In this document: one piece after another, positions 46,599 to 58,011 of the stretch
Layout: every line of letters starts with the position of its first letter
How positions within the stretch are numbered: the first letter of the stretch is position 1
Assembly (NCBI RefSeq): GCF_019703515.2
Contig: NC_059382.1
Location: 17,847,001 to 17,911,000 of the forward strand
DNA from: Myxocyprinus asiaticus
Taxonomy: Eukaryota; Chordata; Actinopteri; Cypriniformes; Catostomidae
Direction: 5' to 3'
DNA: 64,000 bases
Translations under genes and position numbers: made by a program
Notes under the pieces: generated by a model
Told to the model about the DNA's origin: nothing
Databases searched by the model: none
What the model saw: only the letters and a program-made list of their open reading frames with translations

Positions 46599-47489
46599 AG
46601 GGATAGTTTACCTAAAAATGAAAATTCGCTCATCATTTACTCACCCTCATGCCATTCCAGATGTGTGACTTTCTTTCTTCTGCAGAACACAAATTAAGAT
46701 TTTTATAAGAATATCTCAGCTCTGCTGGTCATCACAATGCAAGGTGAATGGTGACCAGAACTCACAAGATCCAACATTTACATAAAGGAGGCATAAAAGT
46801 AATCCATATGACTCCAGTGGTTTAATCCATGTCTTCTGAAGCAATATGATAGGTGTGGGTGAGAAACAGACCAATATTTAAGTCCTTTTTTTTTACTATC
46901 ACTCTCCACATTTGACCAGCCCCAACTACTAGTTGGTTGAATGTGAAAGTGAAAGTTTAGTAAAAAAGGACTTAAATATTGATCTGTTTCTCACCCACAC
47001 CTATCATATCACTTCAGAACATATGGATTTAACCAATGGAGTTGTATGGATTACTTTTATACTGCCTTTTTGCGCCTTCAAAGTTCTGGTCACCATTCAC
47101 TTTTATTTTATCACACATTATATGTTTTGCACATATACAGTGAAATTCTTTTTTTCACATGTCCCAGCTGAGCTGGGGTCAGAGTACAGTGATATGCAGC
47201 CATGATACGGCAACCCTGGAGCAGATAGGGTCAAGGGCCTTGCTCAAGGGCCTAAAAGTGGCATCTTGGCAGTGCTGGGGTTTGAACCCCCAACCTTCTG
47301 GTCAGTAACCCAGAGCCTTAACTACTGAGCCACCACTACCCCCTGCATTTGCATTGTGAGGACCAAGAGAGTGGAGTTATTCTTCTGAAAATCATTCTTT
47401 GTGTTTTGCAGAAGAAAGTCATACACATCTGGGATGGCATTTGGGTGAGTAAATGATAAGAGAATTTTCATTTTTGGTGAACTATCCCT
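46599..47489. mobile_element. Fold-back MITE (AGGGATAGTTC family), copy 2
   Basis: Begins AGGGATAGTTTACC and ends GGTGAACTATCCCT, flanked by perfect TTCA duplications (46595-46598, 47490-47493), a variant of the TTAA target. Arms are inverted as in copy 1. A SINE lies in the right arm. It is inserted in the hAT element. Confidence 0.85.
47100..47344 (-). mobile_element. tRNA-derived SINE
   Basis: On the minus strand it starts GGGGGTAGTGGTGGCTCAGT with an A box TGGCTCAGTAG (47322-47332) and a B box GGTTCAAACCC (47278-47288), spaced as in a tRNA gene. The body (GCCCTTGAGCAAGGCCCTTG) follows, then a tail with GAATTTCACTGTATATGTGC and ATGTGTGATAAAATAAA. An internal pol III promoter plus a non-tRNA body and a LINE-like 3' tail define a SINE. 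Compared with MITE copy 1 it interrupts cattcactt|gcattgt; the target duplication is not clear. Confidence 0.75.
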
Positions 47490-48656
47490 TTCAGGACCCA
47501 GATTTTTTACAAAGGACATCAAGTGGCGACCCAACACAGTACCAAAAATTGTTTATTGTACAAATTTAAACAAAATTTCCTTAATGTATTAATGGGTCGT
47601 TCCTACAATTCAGTGCCTTTTCGGCTTTGAAACTTTGAAAAATTAAACATTCTTTTAAAAGTATCTGTGTAATCATTAAAGTAACAAGTTAAAGATATTA
47701 TAAGTCATACAGGTCAAGCTAAATGCTTCAGATGTCCATTCTGTTAAATGGGCAGGGAAAGAATGGACAATAACAGGGTGGACATTCAGTGGGTTAAATT
47801 AGCCAATACATGTTCTGTGAATGATATCTAACTAAGTTTACCATTTACAAACTTATACAGATGATTTTATTTCTGTTAAAGTAAATATATTGTTCATTTA
47901 AAATTACATACATTTTCCCAAAAAGAGTGGACATGTTATGCTTGATGTCACAAATATAAAAATAAAACAAAAATAAAACAGAAGTGCTACACACTTCAAA
48001 CAACCCCAAGTGTGTAACATTATAAATAGTCTATATTCTTTTTAACAAGCCTATTAAATTTTCTAATCTGGTGAAATTAATCATTATAAAATACCATAAC
48101 ATGTATTGGGGCCTTAAAAGGCACTGAATTGTAAGTATAACCCTAATATTACTTGATTCATTTATTAATAGGCCCATGACAGAGGCTGAATAGGAAAATT
48201 AACAATTTTGGTTTCTAAATGTCTCTTGAATTTCAATTATTTCATGCTGGCAGCAGCCAATAACTCACAGGACAAAACAAACTATGGTCAGCACCAACCA
48301 ACCACCAACCATACTTGTTGCAAATTAACCTGTATATGAACATATTCTGGGTCATATTTTCATATATTTTGTTTAGTTTTGTTCATGGTTTACAAATATG
48401 AAAGCATGTCACACAACCTGTCCATCTTGATATCTGCAGATTTTAACAGGCCTTTGACATTAAAAATAAAAGGTATCTAATGCGTATTCTCCTCCCTTTT
48501 AAAAGTTGATTAGCCCATTTATTTTGCCATCCTATCTATACAAGGTTATATGGTTAGCTGCATTTTATAATTCTGCAATTACCACTGTTATTCTCTGCTA
48601 TCCAGAGAATCAAAACAGGCCTCCAATCCGACAGACCCACCAGATGAGAACCACTG

Positions 48657-50629
48657 CTTTAGATCATGACACAGAAGAGTTAAACAGAGAAGGACAGCAA
48701 TTGTAAATTGTCCTGTGATAGGAGAGGCGGATAGTTTCTGAGCTCAACGGCTGAAGGTTAGTCAGGTGGACAGAGTGTAATTAAAGTGGACCCAAAGCTC
48801 TGCTCTCTGGCAGCTTGCCCATGCTGATCAGTAATCAGACTTGGACAGTCTGGCCCAGCCCTATGTCAGCATGGCAGGGACACACTTCTTAAATGGCACG
48901 TTTATGCTATTTCACTCTGAATCAATGCTGAGAGTAAGAAACCCCAGGCTCTGTAGGCCGCATCTAGCAGCCGCAGGCTAACTAAACCTCCTCACGATTC
49001 ACACTATAGCCATGCCTCCAAACCACTAAATCATCAAAACAGCCCTCCTTCAGGGAGCTCAACGTTTCTTGGAATCGGAGATGCTTCTCTGTTTGTCATG
49101 CAAGAGGAAGAGTTCTCCAGCTCTGGGATTCATCTCTCAGAAGAGGAAGAGGCGCACAAAGCCTTATTTATGCACATGAGGCAGGCCTGTCAATTAGGCT
49201 GTCACATTGGGCTGCCTTGAGGGGGAACGGTTGTTAATATTCACTGCCTTGTACACAAACACTTCTGTTAGCCATTCCAGGCAAAATCAATTATCAGCCC
49301 CAATTAAAAGGTGGTGGGAGCAACCGCACCAGGAGTCTCTCCCACATCAAGATAAATCACGCCTGTGAGGACAAAATATTTACACAGGCATTCGATTTGT
49401 TTTTGTGTGGAAAGCATCAGGCTCTAAGCAGAGTTTGTCTGAATGACATGATGACTTGTGGGTGTATGTTTCTGGTGAGAAGCAGAAAAAAGGGAGGATA
49501 ATTGCTACTGAGCAAGTCCAGGGTGACTTCACAATGATGCAAATCAGCAAGTGTGTGTGAGAAGGCTGTATTTATGATTGGCAGGCAGATTGGTTGCAAA
49601 ACCAAACACCTCGCTTCTAAATGCAAATTAAATAAGGTTCATTTAAAAGTTTATGCTACTAGTTCATACACTCAAAGGAGGACTGATGATTTTCATGTAC
49701 CTCTAAATATAACAGTGCCGCTTACTTGTGTGACTGGCCTGCTTCATAATTGAATTTCTCAAGGGCAGAGTTCAAACACTGCAGATTTGGTAATTAACTG
49801 TCATTTAGCTGATGATTTTGTTACAGTGCACTCAATATAGGGACAATCCCCCTGGAGCAACTAAGATTAAGAGTATAGCTCAAGACCAAAATGGACTTGG
49901 CGTGACATCTTAGTTACTTAGTTAATTCAAGATTTACTGTCACCTGGAGTCTACCTGCATCCATTATCATTAGCAGCCCAGATCCATAACTGTCAGGTTA
50001 AAAATAGACAGGGGAATTCACAAATAATGAATTGTGCCAGCTGATAGTGTTTGTTTATATTTTTTTTATTAGTATGCATTGTGTCATTTTAGCAATTGAT
50101 TTGCTAGTGTTATTCAAATCTGGTAACGACTCCAAAGCAGCCAAACAATGTGTGGTGAATGCAATTTGCACAATTTTAAGCCATAAAAATATACGTAAAC
50201 ATTTTGAATACAATTCCAAGCAATGTTAATTACATCAGGCAAATAGCGCTCACTTTTTTGAACAAAACACAATCTATAATAAGCATAATTTACATAGAAA
50301 GGAGGCATGTTTGCACTGAAAAAAAAGACAATGACAATGACAAATCAATAGTTCACCCAAAAATTTAAATTCTGTTTATTCTGTTAAATTAATTTTATTT
50401 TAAGAAAATCACTGTACAACATCGTACAGCATCTTTTTTGCACAGTAAAAAAGTGACAGTGTTATAGTAATGAGAATCATCATTAATGACAATGGAAATA
50501 GTAAAAGTAAAACATCCAGATGTGTTGTGGCAATGATAATTTGTGGTTAAGATGTGATTAAGTGTCCTGAAAGCAGAAAATCTTAATGGCCCTGAATGTA
50601 GACTTAATTTTCTTTATGCAAAATATAAT
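48657..50629. other. sez6 intron with possible conserved non-coding DNA
   Basis: No exon or transposon recognised for most of its length. The part from about 48770 to 49400 is less AT-rich and has words such as CAATTAGGCTGTCAC, AAAATCAATTATCAGCCCCAATTAAAAGG and CCTTATTTATGCA. It is a candidate regulatory block. A piece of the AGGGATAGTTC MITE (caatagttcacccaaaaattt) lies at about 50345. Confidence 0.4.
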
Positions 50630-50775
50630 TGGCAGAGGATATTTGCACTCTGGTGCAAATAATGGTATATGCTATTTACACCCCAGTGCAAATAGTGGCA
50701 TATATTATTTGCACCCCAACCCTGGTGCAAATAATGGTAGATTCTAGTTGCACCCTGGTGCAAATAATGGACTCA
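50630..50775. repeat. TTTGCACC/GGTGCAAA inverted-repeat cluster
   Basis: Several alternating copies of ATTTGCACYC and GGTGCAAATAATGG arranged head to head (50645, 50660, 50684, 50711, 50731, 50757). One unit reads ggtgcaaataatggtagattctagttgcacc. Related units continue after the LINE (54403-54430: taatgtcagatactatttacacc) and again at 58723-58782. The LINE appears to have inserted within one unit. Confidence 0.7.
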
Positions 50776-50789
50776 AGATTGGACTCAAG

Positions 50790-53729
50790 ATGGCGCCGAG
50801 TATGGCTGCTGCGTTGCGAGCTCCGACACAACTTAGCAATGGTTTGTTTGTTTTGTTTACAATTCTTATGTTTCTTGTCTTGGATGTTGCCTGCCTTATT
50901 GTCTACGACAGACAAACACTTTTGGACATTGGCTCAGCGATCTCACACCGTAAACCGGACTTCACATTCCTCAATGCCGACCCGCTGTTTACAAACACGC
51001 AAGCGGAGCCCTTTGTCTGGGCAGCACGGCCGCGGAAACGCAGGAGGAAAAGGGGAAACAGAGCCGGCGTTCTCATCAGAGTAAGACGCCGCGCAAATCG
51101 ACCCCCGCTACCCACTATTCTACTGGCAAATGTTCAGTCTCTGGATAACAAGCTCTGCGAGCTGAAAGCGCGTATCTCTTTCCAACGAGAGACGAGGGAC
51201 TGCTGCGTTATCTGCCTTACGGAAACTTGGATGTCTGCGGAGATTCCAGACTCAGCCATTGAACCCGCGGGGTTTTCCATGCTCCGAGCGGACAGAGCGA
51301 AAGACCTCTCAGGTAAAACTAGAGGAGGTGGTGTATGTTTTATGATCAACAAATCCTGGTGCGATCAGAGGAACATACATTCTATCAAGTCTTTCTGTTC
51401 TCCTGATCTGGAATTTCTTATGCTTCTGTGTCGACCATTCTGGCTACCGAGGGAATTCACAGCGGTCATTATCACTGCTGTGTACATTCCCCCACAAGCC
51501 GACACAGACCAGGCACTCAAGGAACTGTATGGGAGTATAAGTGAGCAGGAAACCGCGCACCCTGAGGCCGCGTTCATTGTGACCGGGGACTTTAATAAAG
51601 CCAGTTTAAAATCAGTCGCACCAAAATATCACCAGCACATTAGTTTCAACACACGAGGGGACCGGGTTTTGGACCATTGCTACTCTCCGTTCCGGGATGG
51701 CTACAAATCCCTCCCCCGCCCACCATTTGGCAAATCGGACCACTCTTCCATTCTGCTTCTGCCCGCTTACAGGCAGAAACTGAAACAGGAAGCACCCACC
51801 CTCAGAACGATCCAGTGCTGGTCGGACCAATCAGACTCTACGCTACAAGACTGTTTCGATCGCACGGACTGGGAGATGTTCCGGTCCGCCTCTGATGACG
51901 ACATCGAGCTTTACGCTGATAGCGTAATGTGCTTCATCAGAACGTGTGTAGAGGAAGTGATTCCGACCAGAACTGTGCGAATCTATCCGAATCAGAAGCC
52001 GTGGATCAACAGCGATGTTCGCGCAGCACTTAATGTGCGGACCTCCGCTTTTAATTCCGGGAACGCGGAGGAGCATAAACAAGCCAGTTATGCCCTCCGA
52101 AAAACTATCAAAACAGCAAAACGCCAGTACAGGAGTAAGATTGAAGGACAGTTTAACACCACCAACTCTAGAAGCATGTGGCAGGGAATTAACATCATCA
52201 CGGACTTTAAAGGGAATAAAAACTCCGCCATGAACACCGCTGCCTCTCTCCCAGATGAGCTAAATACTTTTTATGCTCGTTTCGAGGGAAATAACACCGC
52301 CCTCGCGGAGAGAGCTCTCACGGCCGAAGCTACAGAGGTTAGTTCACTCTCCGTCTCTGTAGCGGATGTAACCCGATCATTCCGACGGGTGAATATCCGC
52401 AAAGCCGCGGGTCCAGACGGCATTCCGGGCCGCGTCATCAGAGCGTGCGCGAACCAGCTGGCTGGTGTTTTTACGGACATTTTCAACCTCTCCCTCTCTT
52501 TGTCTGTAGTCCCCACATGCTTTAAAACATCCACCATTGTGCCTGTTCCAAAACAATCGAAAATAACTTGTTTAAATGACTGGCGTCCTGTTGCTCTGAC
52601 CCCCATCATCAGCAAATGTTTTGAGAGACTAATCAGAGATTACATCTGCTCTGTATTACCACTCAATCTTGACCCGCTGCAGTTTGCTTACCGTAACAAC
52701 CGCTCCACTGATGATGCCATTGCATCTACAATACACACTGCTCTCTCCCACCTGGAAAAAAAGAACACTTATGTGAGAATGCTGTTTGTAGACTACAGCT
52801 CAGCATTCAACACCATAGTGCCCTCCAAGCTAGATGAGAAACTCCGGGCTCTGGGCTTAAACAGCTCGCTGTGCAGCTGGATCCTGGACTTCCTGTCAAG
52901 CAGACGCCAGGTGGTTAGAATAGGCAGCAACATCTCCTCATCACTGACCCTCAACACTGGAGCCCCGCAGGGCTGTGTTCTCAGCCCACTACTGTATTCC
53001 CTGTACACACATGACTGTGTGGCAACACATAACTCCAATGCCATCATTAAGTTTGCTGATGACACGACGGTGGTAGGTCTGATCACTGACAATGATGAAA
53101 CAGCCTACAGAGAGGAGGTGCACACTCTGACACACTGGTGTCAGGAGCACAACCTCTCCCTCAACGTCAGTAAGACAAAGGAGCTTGTGGTGGACTTCAG
53201 AAGAAAAGACAGAGAACACAGTCCCATCACCATCAATGGGGCACCAGTGGAGAGAGTCAGCAGCTTCAAGTTCCTGGGTGTCCACATCACTGAGGAACTC
53301 ACATGGTCCGTCCACACTGAAGTCGTTGTGAAGAAGGCTCATCAGCGCCTTTTCTTCCTGAGACGGCTGAGGAAGTTTGGAATGAACCGCCACATCCTCA
53401 CACGGTTCTACACCTGCACTGTGGAGAGCATCCTGACTGGCTGCATCTCCGCCTGGTACGGCAATAGCACTGCCCACAACCGCAAAGCACTGCAAAGGGT
53501 GGTGCGAACTGCCAAACACATCATCGGAGGTGAGCTTCCCTCCCTCCAGGAAATATATACAAGGCGGTGTGTGAAAAAAGCTCGGAGGATCATCAGAGAC
53601 TCCAGCCACCCGAGCCATGGGCTGTTCTCACTGCTACCATCAGGTAGGCGGTATCGCAGCATCAGGACACGCACCAGCCGACTCCATGATAGCTTCTTCC
53701 CCCAAGCAATCAGACTTCTGAACTCTTGA
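50790..53729 (+). CDS. L2-like LINE endonuclease / reverse transcriptase, intact
   Basis: 979 aa from ATG at 50790, chosen because it sits in the family's AAGATGGCGCCG start; an upstream in-frame ATG at 50748 lies in host repeat sequence. The N-terminus has a hydrophobic stretch (about residues 19-40) and a basic patch (RKRRRKRG). The apurinic-type endonuclease follows: [53 protein letters not shown] motifs are [44 protein letters not shown] (motif A), [29 protein letters not shown] (catalytic ADD) and FKFLGVHIT. No stop or frameshift, and every catalytic motif is present, which implies recent insertion. Element proteins copy their own RNA at a nicked target. Confidence 0.92.
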   Translation: MAPSMAAALRAPTQLSNGLFVLFTILMFLVLDVACLIVYDRQTLLDIGSAISHRKPDFTFLNADPLFTNTQAEPFVWAARPRKRRRKRGNRAGVLIRVRRRANRPPLPTILLANVQSLDNKLCELKARISFQRETRDCCVICLTETWMSAEIPDSAIEPAGFSMLRADRAKDLSGKTRGGGVCFMINKSWCDQRNIHSIKSFCSPDLEFLMLLCRPFWLPREFTAVIITAVYIPPQADTDQALKELYGSISEQETAHPEAAFIVTGDFNKASLKSVAPKYHQHISFNTRGDRVLDHCYSPFRDGYKSLPRPPFGKSDHSSILLLPAYRQKLKQEAPTLRTIQCWSDQSDSTLQDCFDRTDWEMFRSASDDDIELYADSVMCFIRTCVEEVIPTRTVRIYPNQKPWINSDVRAALNVRTSAFNSGNAEEHKQASYALRKTIKTAKRQYRSKIEGQFNTTNSRSMWQGINIITDFKGNKNSAMNTAASLPDELNTFYARFEGNNTALAERALTAEATEVSSLSVSVADVTRSFRRVNIRKAAGPDGIPGRVIRACANQLAGVFTDIFNLSLSLSVVPTCFKTSTIVPVPKQSKITCLNDWRPVALTPIISKCFERLIRDYICSVLPLNLDPLQFAYRNNRSTDDAIASTIHTALSHLEKKNTYVRMLFVDYSSAFNTIVPSKLDEKLRALGLNSSLCSWILDFLSSRRQVVRIGSNISSSLTLNTGAPQGCVLSPLLYSLYTHDCVATHNSNAIIKFADDTTVVGLITDNDETAYREEVHTLTHWCQEHNLSLNVSKTKELVVDFRRKDREHSPITINGAPVERVSSFKFLGVHITEELTWSVHTEVVVKKAHQRLFFLRRLRKFGMNRHILTRFYTCTVESILTGCISAWYGNSTAHNRKALQRVVRTAKHIIGGELPSLQEIYTRRCVKKARRIIRDSSHPSHGLFSLLPSGRRYRSIRTRTSRLHDSFFPQAIRLLNS

Positions 53730-54052
53730 TCTCCCACGATCAAAATACATCATCCCTGCACTTTATTACTCTTTTATCTCACACCGGACTGTCATAAATT
53801 ATATTACTGTCATTATATTATGTCTCTCTTAACAACTGACTATCAACCGACAGCCTGAATGTCAATACAGTACAATACTGTACATTCTATATATATACTT
53901 TTTTCATATATATTTTAATTTTTATTGAATAATGTGTATCTATATAGTATCTATATAGTAAAAAACAAAAAAAAAAACACAAAAAACAAAAACAGCATAT
54001 TGTATACTGTGCAATGTATGTTATTATTGTATATTGTTGAGTGTAATTGTGT

Positions 54053-54270
54053 ATAACAGATGTTTAAATTGTGTTGTGTTAATTTGATGTTTTAAGTTGT
54101 GTAATTATGTATAACAGATGTTTAAATTGTGCTGTGTTAATTTGATGTTTTAAGTCGAGTTTAATTATGTATAACAGATGTTTAAATTGTGCTGTGTTAA
54201 TTTGATGTTTTAAGTCGAGTTTAATTATGTATAACAGATGTTTAAATTGTGTTGTGTTAATTTGATGTTT
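54053..54270 (+). repeat. L2 3'-UTR tandem repeat (4 x ~60 bp)
   Basis: Four copies of a unit starting ATAACAGATGTTTAAATTGTG and ending TGATGTTTTAAGT, at 54055, 54113, 54173 and 54233 (spacing 58, 60, 60). Confidence 0.92.
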
Positions 54271-54402
54271 ATTGTAGATTGGCGTATGTCTCATCACTGT
54301 CACGACTGCTATGTTGATCGGAACTGCACCCAAGAATTTCACACACCATTGCACTTGTGTATATGGCTGTGTGACAATAAAGTGATTTGATTTGATTTGA
54401 TA

Positions 54403-54688
54403 ATGTCAGATACTATTTACACCCATATTTAAATGCTAACAGTATGGACATCACTGCAGTGTGTTTATTGTGTTTATTTAGAGTCCCACAGACACACTAC
54501 ATTAATCCCTACCCCTAAACCTAACCCTAACCTTACAATCGAAAAAATAACCTTGGTTTTACTACAGTAACCATAGTTTCACCATTGTATTTTTTGTAAA
54601 TTTACAGTAACCACAAAATTAACCATGGTTACCATATTACCACCACATTACTGTACTAACACCATGGTTAACTGCATTAAAACGATGG
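54403..54688. repeat. Dispersed-repeat sequence, unclassified
   Basis: Holds a CCTAACCCTAA-type run (54508-54535) and palindromic ccatggtta / taaccatgg words (about 54555-54680), a pattern seen in a common fish interspersed repeat. No gene. Confidence 0.45.
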
Positions 54689-54905
54689 TGTGGAGGTGAG
54701 GGCATGGTCAAGTGCCCATCTGGGGAGAGAGAAAGCGGTAAGGACATCCACCTGAGATGAATTGTGACTAATTACCGTTTCCATGTTCACAATGAGATTT
54801 GGGGGAAATAAAGACGGCCCAGTCCACTGAAAAGGAGAAAGAGCCCCCAGCTGAGAAGCTGTTTGTGTGTTGGCCGCTGCTGTGTTTCAACGTTTGAGTG
54901 TTTAA
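54689..54905 (+). repeat. 5' LTR, first part
   Basis: TGTGGAGGTGAGGGCATGGTC... matches 58012-58230 almost base for base (gtcaagtgcccatctggggagagagaaag; ggcccagtccac; gctgtttgtgtgtt). Interrupted at the TTAA at 54902-54905. Confidence 0.88.
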
Positions 54906-57148
54906 CCTCTTAACATCCGGCATCCTTTTGTGCATGAGCTTTAAAATGACATACCCAAAGTAAGACTCTTCCAGTTCTTGAACCCTTTGGTCTACAAACA
55001 TATACTTGGGCTCATTTGAAAGTAGACACTTGGACATTTTCTTATTCAAGAGTACAAATGCATAATTGTAGTATAAAAAAAATAGTTAGAGCTATTCAAA
55101 TATTTTGAGGGCCCGGCCCCACCCTCCTCTTTGTCACATCCACCCAGCTCTTCTGGTTCCGCCTGCCGGCAGGCTTTTCCCCACCTCTCTAGGGCTGGGG
55201 AGGGGGACGAGGGGAGGGAAAGGGTAAAGCGGAGCGACAGCGAGTGAGAGAGAGAGAGAGGAGGAGAGGAATAACCTGGAATAAGCCCAGATATGCTGTC
55301 GCCCGGCCCTCAGCCACTCCCCAACCTCTGGCGGATGACAGCCGCTCCTCCTCTGTTGGACCGGAGCAAGTCCTCCGACCCTTGGCAGATGGAACGCCCT
55401 TCTGCTCCAGGTGGCCGGCAGTGAGCCCCTCCTCCCCTCGTGGATGGCGGCCGTTCCTCTGCGTCCAGGCGGCTGGCAGCGACTCCTCCGTCTCCCCGCG
55501 GATGGCTGCAGCTGCTCCTTTGGTTTGGCTGGTAGTGGCAAGGACTCCACGACAGCGCATCCCTCCTCCTTCCTGGGTTTTGGCACCAATGTAACACGGT
55601 TGAAATGGGAATGGAGGCGGCGGGAACCGCTGAACAGTCGAAGTAATATTTTAATACAAACTTAAACAAAAAGACACAAAAACATAAACACACACATGGC
55701 AGCTGCATGTGGCTCTCTCTCTCCCGAACTGCAGAATTCCGCTGCACTTATCCCTCTCCTCGGCTGATTAGCCCGATTGGGGGCCGGGCCTGCGTAGTCA
55801 CGGCCCGGCCCCACCCAACTCCTCGTCACAGTGTACTTCCAAAAAAAGGCCACTTGGAGGTGCCAATAGACCACTTGTAGTAACTCTGTAAACCAATTAT
55901 CAAAGTGGTTCAAAACACGCAATTTGTTTATATTTCAATGTAAATAATACCACACAAATCTAAATATACATGAAGATATATATATATTTTTTATTATTTG
56001 GGAATATATTATAAGCATTCCATATATATTTATGTATTTTATAAACAATGTGAAAAGAACATTGCAATTTGAAATGTTGTAATGGAAATAAACTTTTACA
56101 TACAATAAAGATACTTCTGTTAATTTTTTTCCCCATACAAATGCAAATGAACTTTTTCAGAGCTTTTGCTCTGCCTTCACCCAGGGTCTATGCCACTGCC
56201 TCAAGCCGGGGAGCCTCACTCTCCCCGGCTTCGATCAGTCGGGAGTGTGTGTTTTCCAAACCCTCAGTGATGGTGACAGAAGCCAAGGAGGGTGGATCAG
56301 ATCGCAGGTCCAAAAGTCGAGTTTTTGTCGACAGTACGGCAGTAACACGCTATAACTGCACACCGTGAGTAAAAGCACAAAACCCACACAAACACAGTCC
56401 ACGGATTCCATTCCGAACCTTTGCGAATAGGCATCAGGGATATATACAACCGTAATATCATTGTTTTCATCTTTTCATTAGCTTCTCGACCCATCAGTCA
56501 AAAACTAATTTCATTGGCTGGCTTTATCCAGAGACAAACATGGATTATGCAAATCTTTATGTCACTCGTGTCGACTGTTCTGCTATCTTGAGTGACTACC
56601 CAATCACCACTGCACAGAAAATTCTGTTCGTAAGACCCTCCCAAATATCATGTTTGGATGTTTTGCTACTGAAACACTACACAGAGTGCAAGATTTCGTA
56701 GAAAATGAACATGAATGATAACTTGTGTTGAATATATAAAATCTGAACAAAGACAGATTGATCAATATTTCTTCATATTTGTACATTTTTTGGACTAAAT
56801 CTCTATCTCTCTTTTATTTATTGGACTCTTGCAATGAAACGCATACCGAAGTTTGCAGGATTGGGCTGATCTGTGTTTGGCTGGAAGACAATAAAGGTCA
56901 GAACTTCCGGTTTCATTTTCCGTGTTTTGATTTTCACTCTTGACACGTTTAATAAAATCTTAGTGTTGTAACTTTGCGATCATCATAATATCTTTAAAAT
57001 ATGAAATCTTGAGACCCAGATCTTTCAAATGATATATTGGATGTCAATATTAGTTTACAATTTCACAGTTTAAACATGCATTAAACATAAATTTAAATGT
57101 AAATAAATAAGCGAGTGGGTCATTTTTGACCCACTCGTCGTTAAGAGG
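54906..57148. mobile_element. piggyBac-like element inside the 5' LTR
   Basis: Ends CCTCTTAAC…GTTAAGAGG, flanked by TTAA at 54902-54905 and 57149-57152. The uninterrupted 3' LTR has a single gtttaaa at this place, which proves the insertion. The right subterminal part (gagtgggtcatttttgacccactcg) is a palindrome. No transposase was recognised in the non-TRIM part; a 99-codon frame at 56069-56368 has no known motif. It contains a small LTR element at 55109-55830. Confidence 0.82.
55109..55830 (-). mobile_element. Small LTR element (TRIM-like), 3' LTR truncated
   Basis: On the minus strand: LTR 55830-55590 (TGTGACGAGGAG … GTGTTACA, 241 bp), then a PBS-like TTGGTGCCAAAACCC (about 55588-55574). 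A GC-rich 435-bp internal region without a polymerase domain follows, then the first ~30 bp of a second LTR (TGTGACAAAGAGGAGGGTGGGGCCGGGCC, 55138-55109), cut short. Internal translations are Ser/Pro/Arg-rich in all frames and not recognisable. Its PBS resembles that of the host LTR element, suggesting the same priming tRNA. Confidence 0.65.
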
Positions 57149-57273
57149 TTAAACTGAAGCTTTACTGTTGCGCTTTAAGCGATCGTGTTTATTTTCTGTT
57201 AATAAAAAGTGACATTCCTGAGTTGGAATCACCGTGCCCCGCTTCCTCATTCCAAATACGAACATCTGTTACA
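57149..57273 (+). repeat. 5' LTR, second part
   Basis: Resumes at TTAAACTGAAGCTTTACTGTTGC and ends CATCTGTTACA, matching 58224-58350. AATAAAAAGTGACATTCCTGAG is a likely polyadenylation region (R/U5). Confidence 0.88.
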
Positions 57274-57274
57274 C

Positions 57275-57291
57275 TGGTGCCAAAACCCAGG
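57275..57291 (+). other. Primer-binding site
   Basis: TGGTGCCAAAACCCAGG directly follows the LTR end with one spacer base, the expected position for the tRNA primer of minus-strand DNA synthesis. The tRNA was not identified. Confidence 0.7.
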
Positions 57292-57313
57292 ATAAGGAGG
57301 AAGGTACGCTGCT

Positions 57314-57600
57314 ATGGAATCGTCTTCACCACTGGAGGAAGTGTTCCAATCCCTCACCAGCATCCACCTGGCTCAACACCAGGACCTCATGGATCTGCAG
57401 GTGGAGCAGCAACAGCGCTTTGAGGCGTTCCTTTGAGTCCAAGAAGAGGACCGATGGACATTGCGGAGCTTGGTACCCTAGGGGGGGGGGCACATGCCTT
57501 GACCCCAGCAGCAGCGAACCCCCATGTGACGCTGGCGAAGATGGGGGCGCAAGATGACATGGAGGACTTTCTGGAGCTCTTCTGGATATTTACGATTATC
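57314..57600 (+). pseudogene. Gag-like remnant of the LTR element
   Basis: Starts MESSSPLEEVFQSLTSIHLA and runs through DLMDLQVEQQQRFEAFL to a TGA after 40 codons. Continuing past stops, QEEDRW... and an ARMGAQDDMEDFLELF-like frame (57534-57585) recall gag of fish Gypsy elements (Q-rich coiled coil, then an M/DDPE-FL motif). Too broken to encode a protein. Confidence 0.5.
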
Positions 57601-58011
57601 CTGCAGTGATTGTCACTATTCTATTTCGGGGTCAAATGCATAACATTGAGGCTGTCCACTAATTTTGGGTGCTAACTGGCCGGCTTTCCCCGAATTGTTA
57701 AAGGGGCTTTGTGTGGATGGGCCCTCTAATACAGTAGTACGGTCTGGGGTGTGCAATGTGCTGAGGGGGGAGGCGGAGCCGGGGCCATCTATGTCAGCTC
57801 TGCATCAAGATGACGTAAGGGAGGGGGAAGCTTTGTGTTGGTTCTGGTGGACTACGCAACGCCCAGATCACCCGTTGGTATCTGGCACTCCAGCCATTTT
57901 AGTTTGAAGTGGTCCACAGACCCGGGGCACAGATGAGTGTCGCAGTCTTCCTCTCCAGAAGGGGGGGGGAGTCCGGACGGTTCCCCCGGCCTGAGTCGGG
58001 TGATGGGGGCA
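57601..58011 (+). other. LTR element internal remainder
   Basis: Contains two poly-G runs and GC-rich sequence up to the 3' LTR. No polymerase motif seen. A polypurine-like stretch (agaaggggggggga, 57957-57970) lies about 40 bp upstream of the 3' LTR and may be the relic polypurine tract. Confidence 0.45.

Larger units (their letters stand above)
46083..48656. mobile_element. Non-autonomous hAT (CAGTGGTTCT family) with nested insertions
   Basis: Ends CAGTGGTTCTGAACTGG and, inverted, CAGTGGTTCTCATCTGG are flanked by ctttagtt and ctttagat, an 8-bp duplication with one mismatch, typical of hAT. The left subterminal block (ggttctcagctggttttgctt … cgacccaacacag) recurs at 46577-46598 plus 47490-47540, interrupted by the MITE at 46599. 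No transposase frame remains. Confidence 0.8.
50776..54402 (+). mobile_element. Full-length L2-like LINE
   Basis: Begins with the GGACTCAAGATGGCG 5' end. It has one long ORF (50790-53729), a 3' UTR with four copies of a 58-60-bp tandem repeat, and ends GTGTGACAATAAAGTGATTTGATTTGATTTGAT, a pentamer tail in place of poly(A), as in L2/CR1-type LINEs of fish. A TAATG target duplication is possible (left 50765-50769, right about 54401-54405) but is short and overlaps the tail. Inserted in the 13.3-kb sez6 intron on the opposite strand to the gene. Confidence 0.88.

Noticed and set aside
51843..53618. Minus-strand ORFs of up to 209 codons opposite the LINE
   Set aside because: Antisense shadows of the intact endonuclease/RT frame, without motifs.
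55134..55747. Ser/Pro/Arg-rich ORFs of 116-151 codons on both strands
   Set aside because: They lie in the GC-rich interior of the TRIM-like element. All frames are open and none carries a domain.
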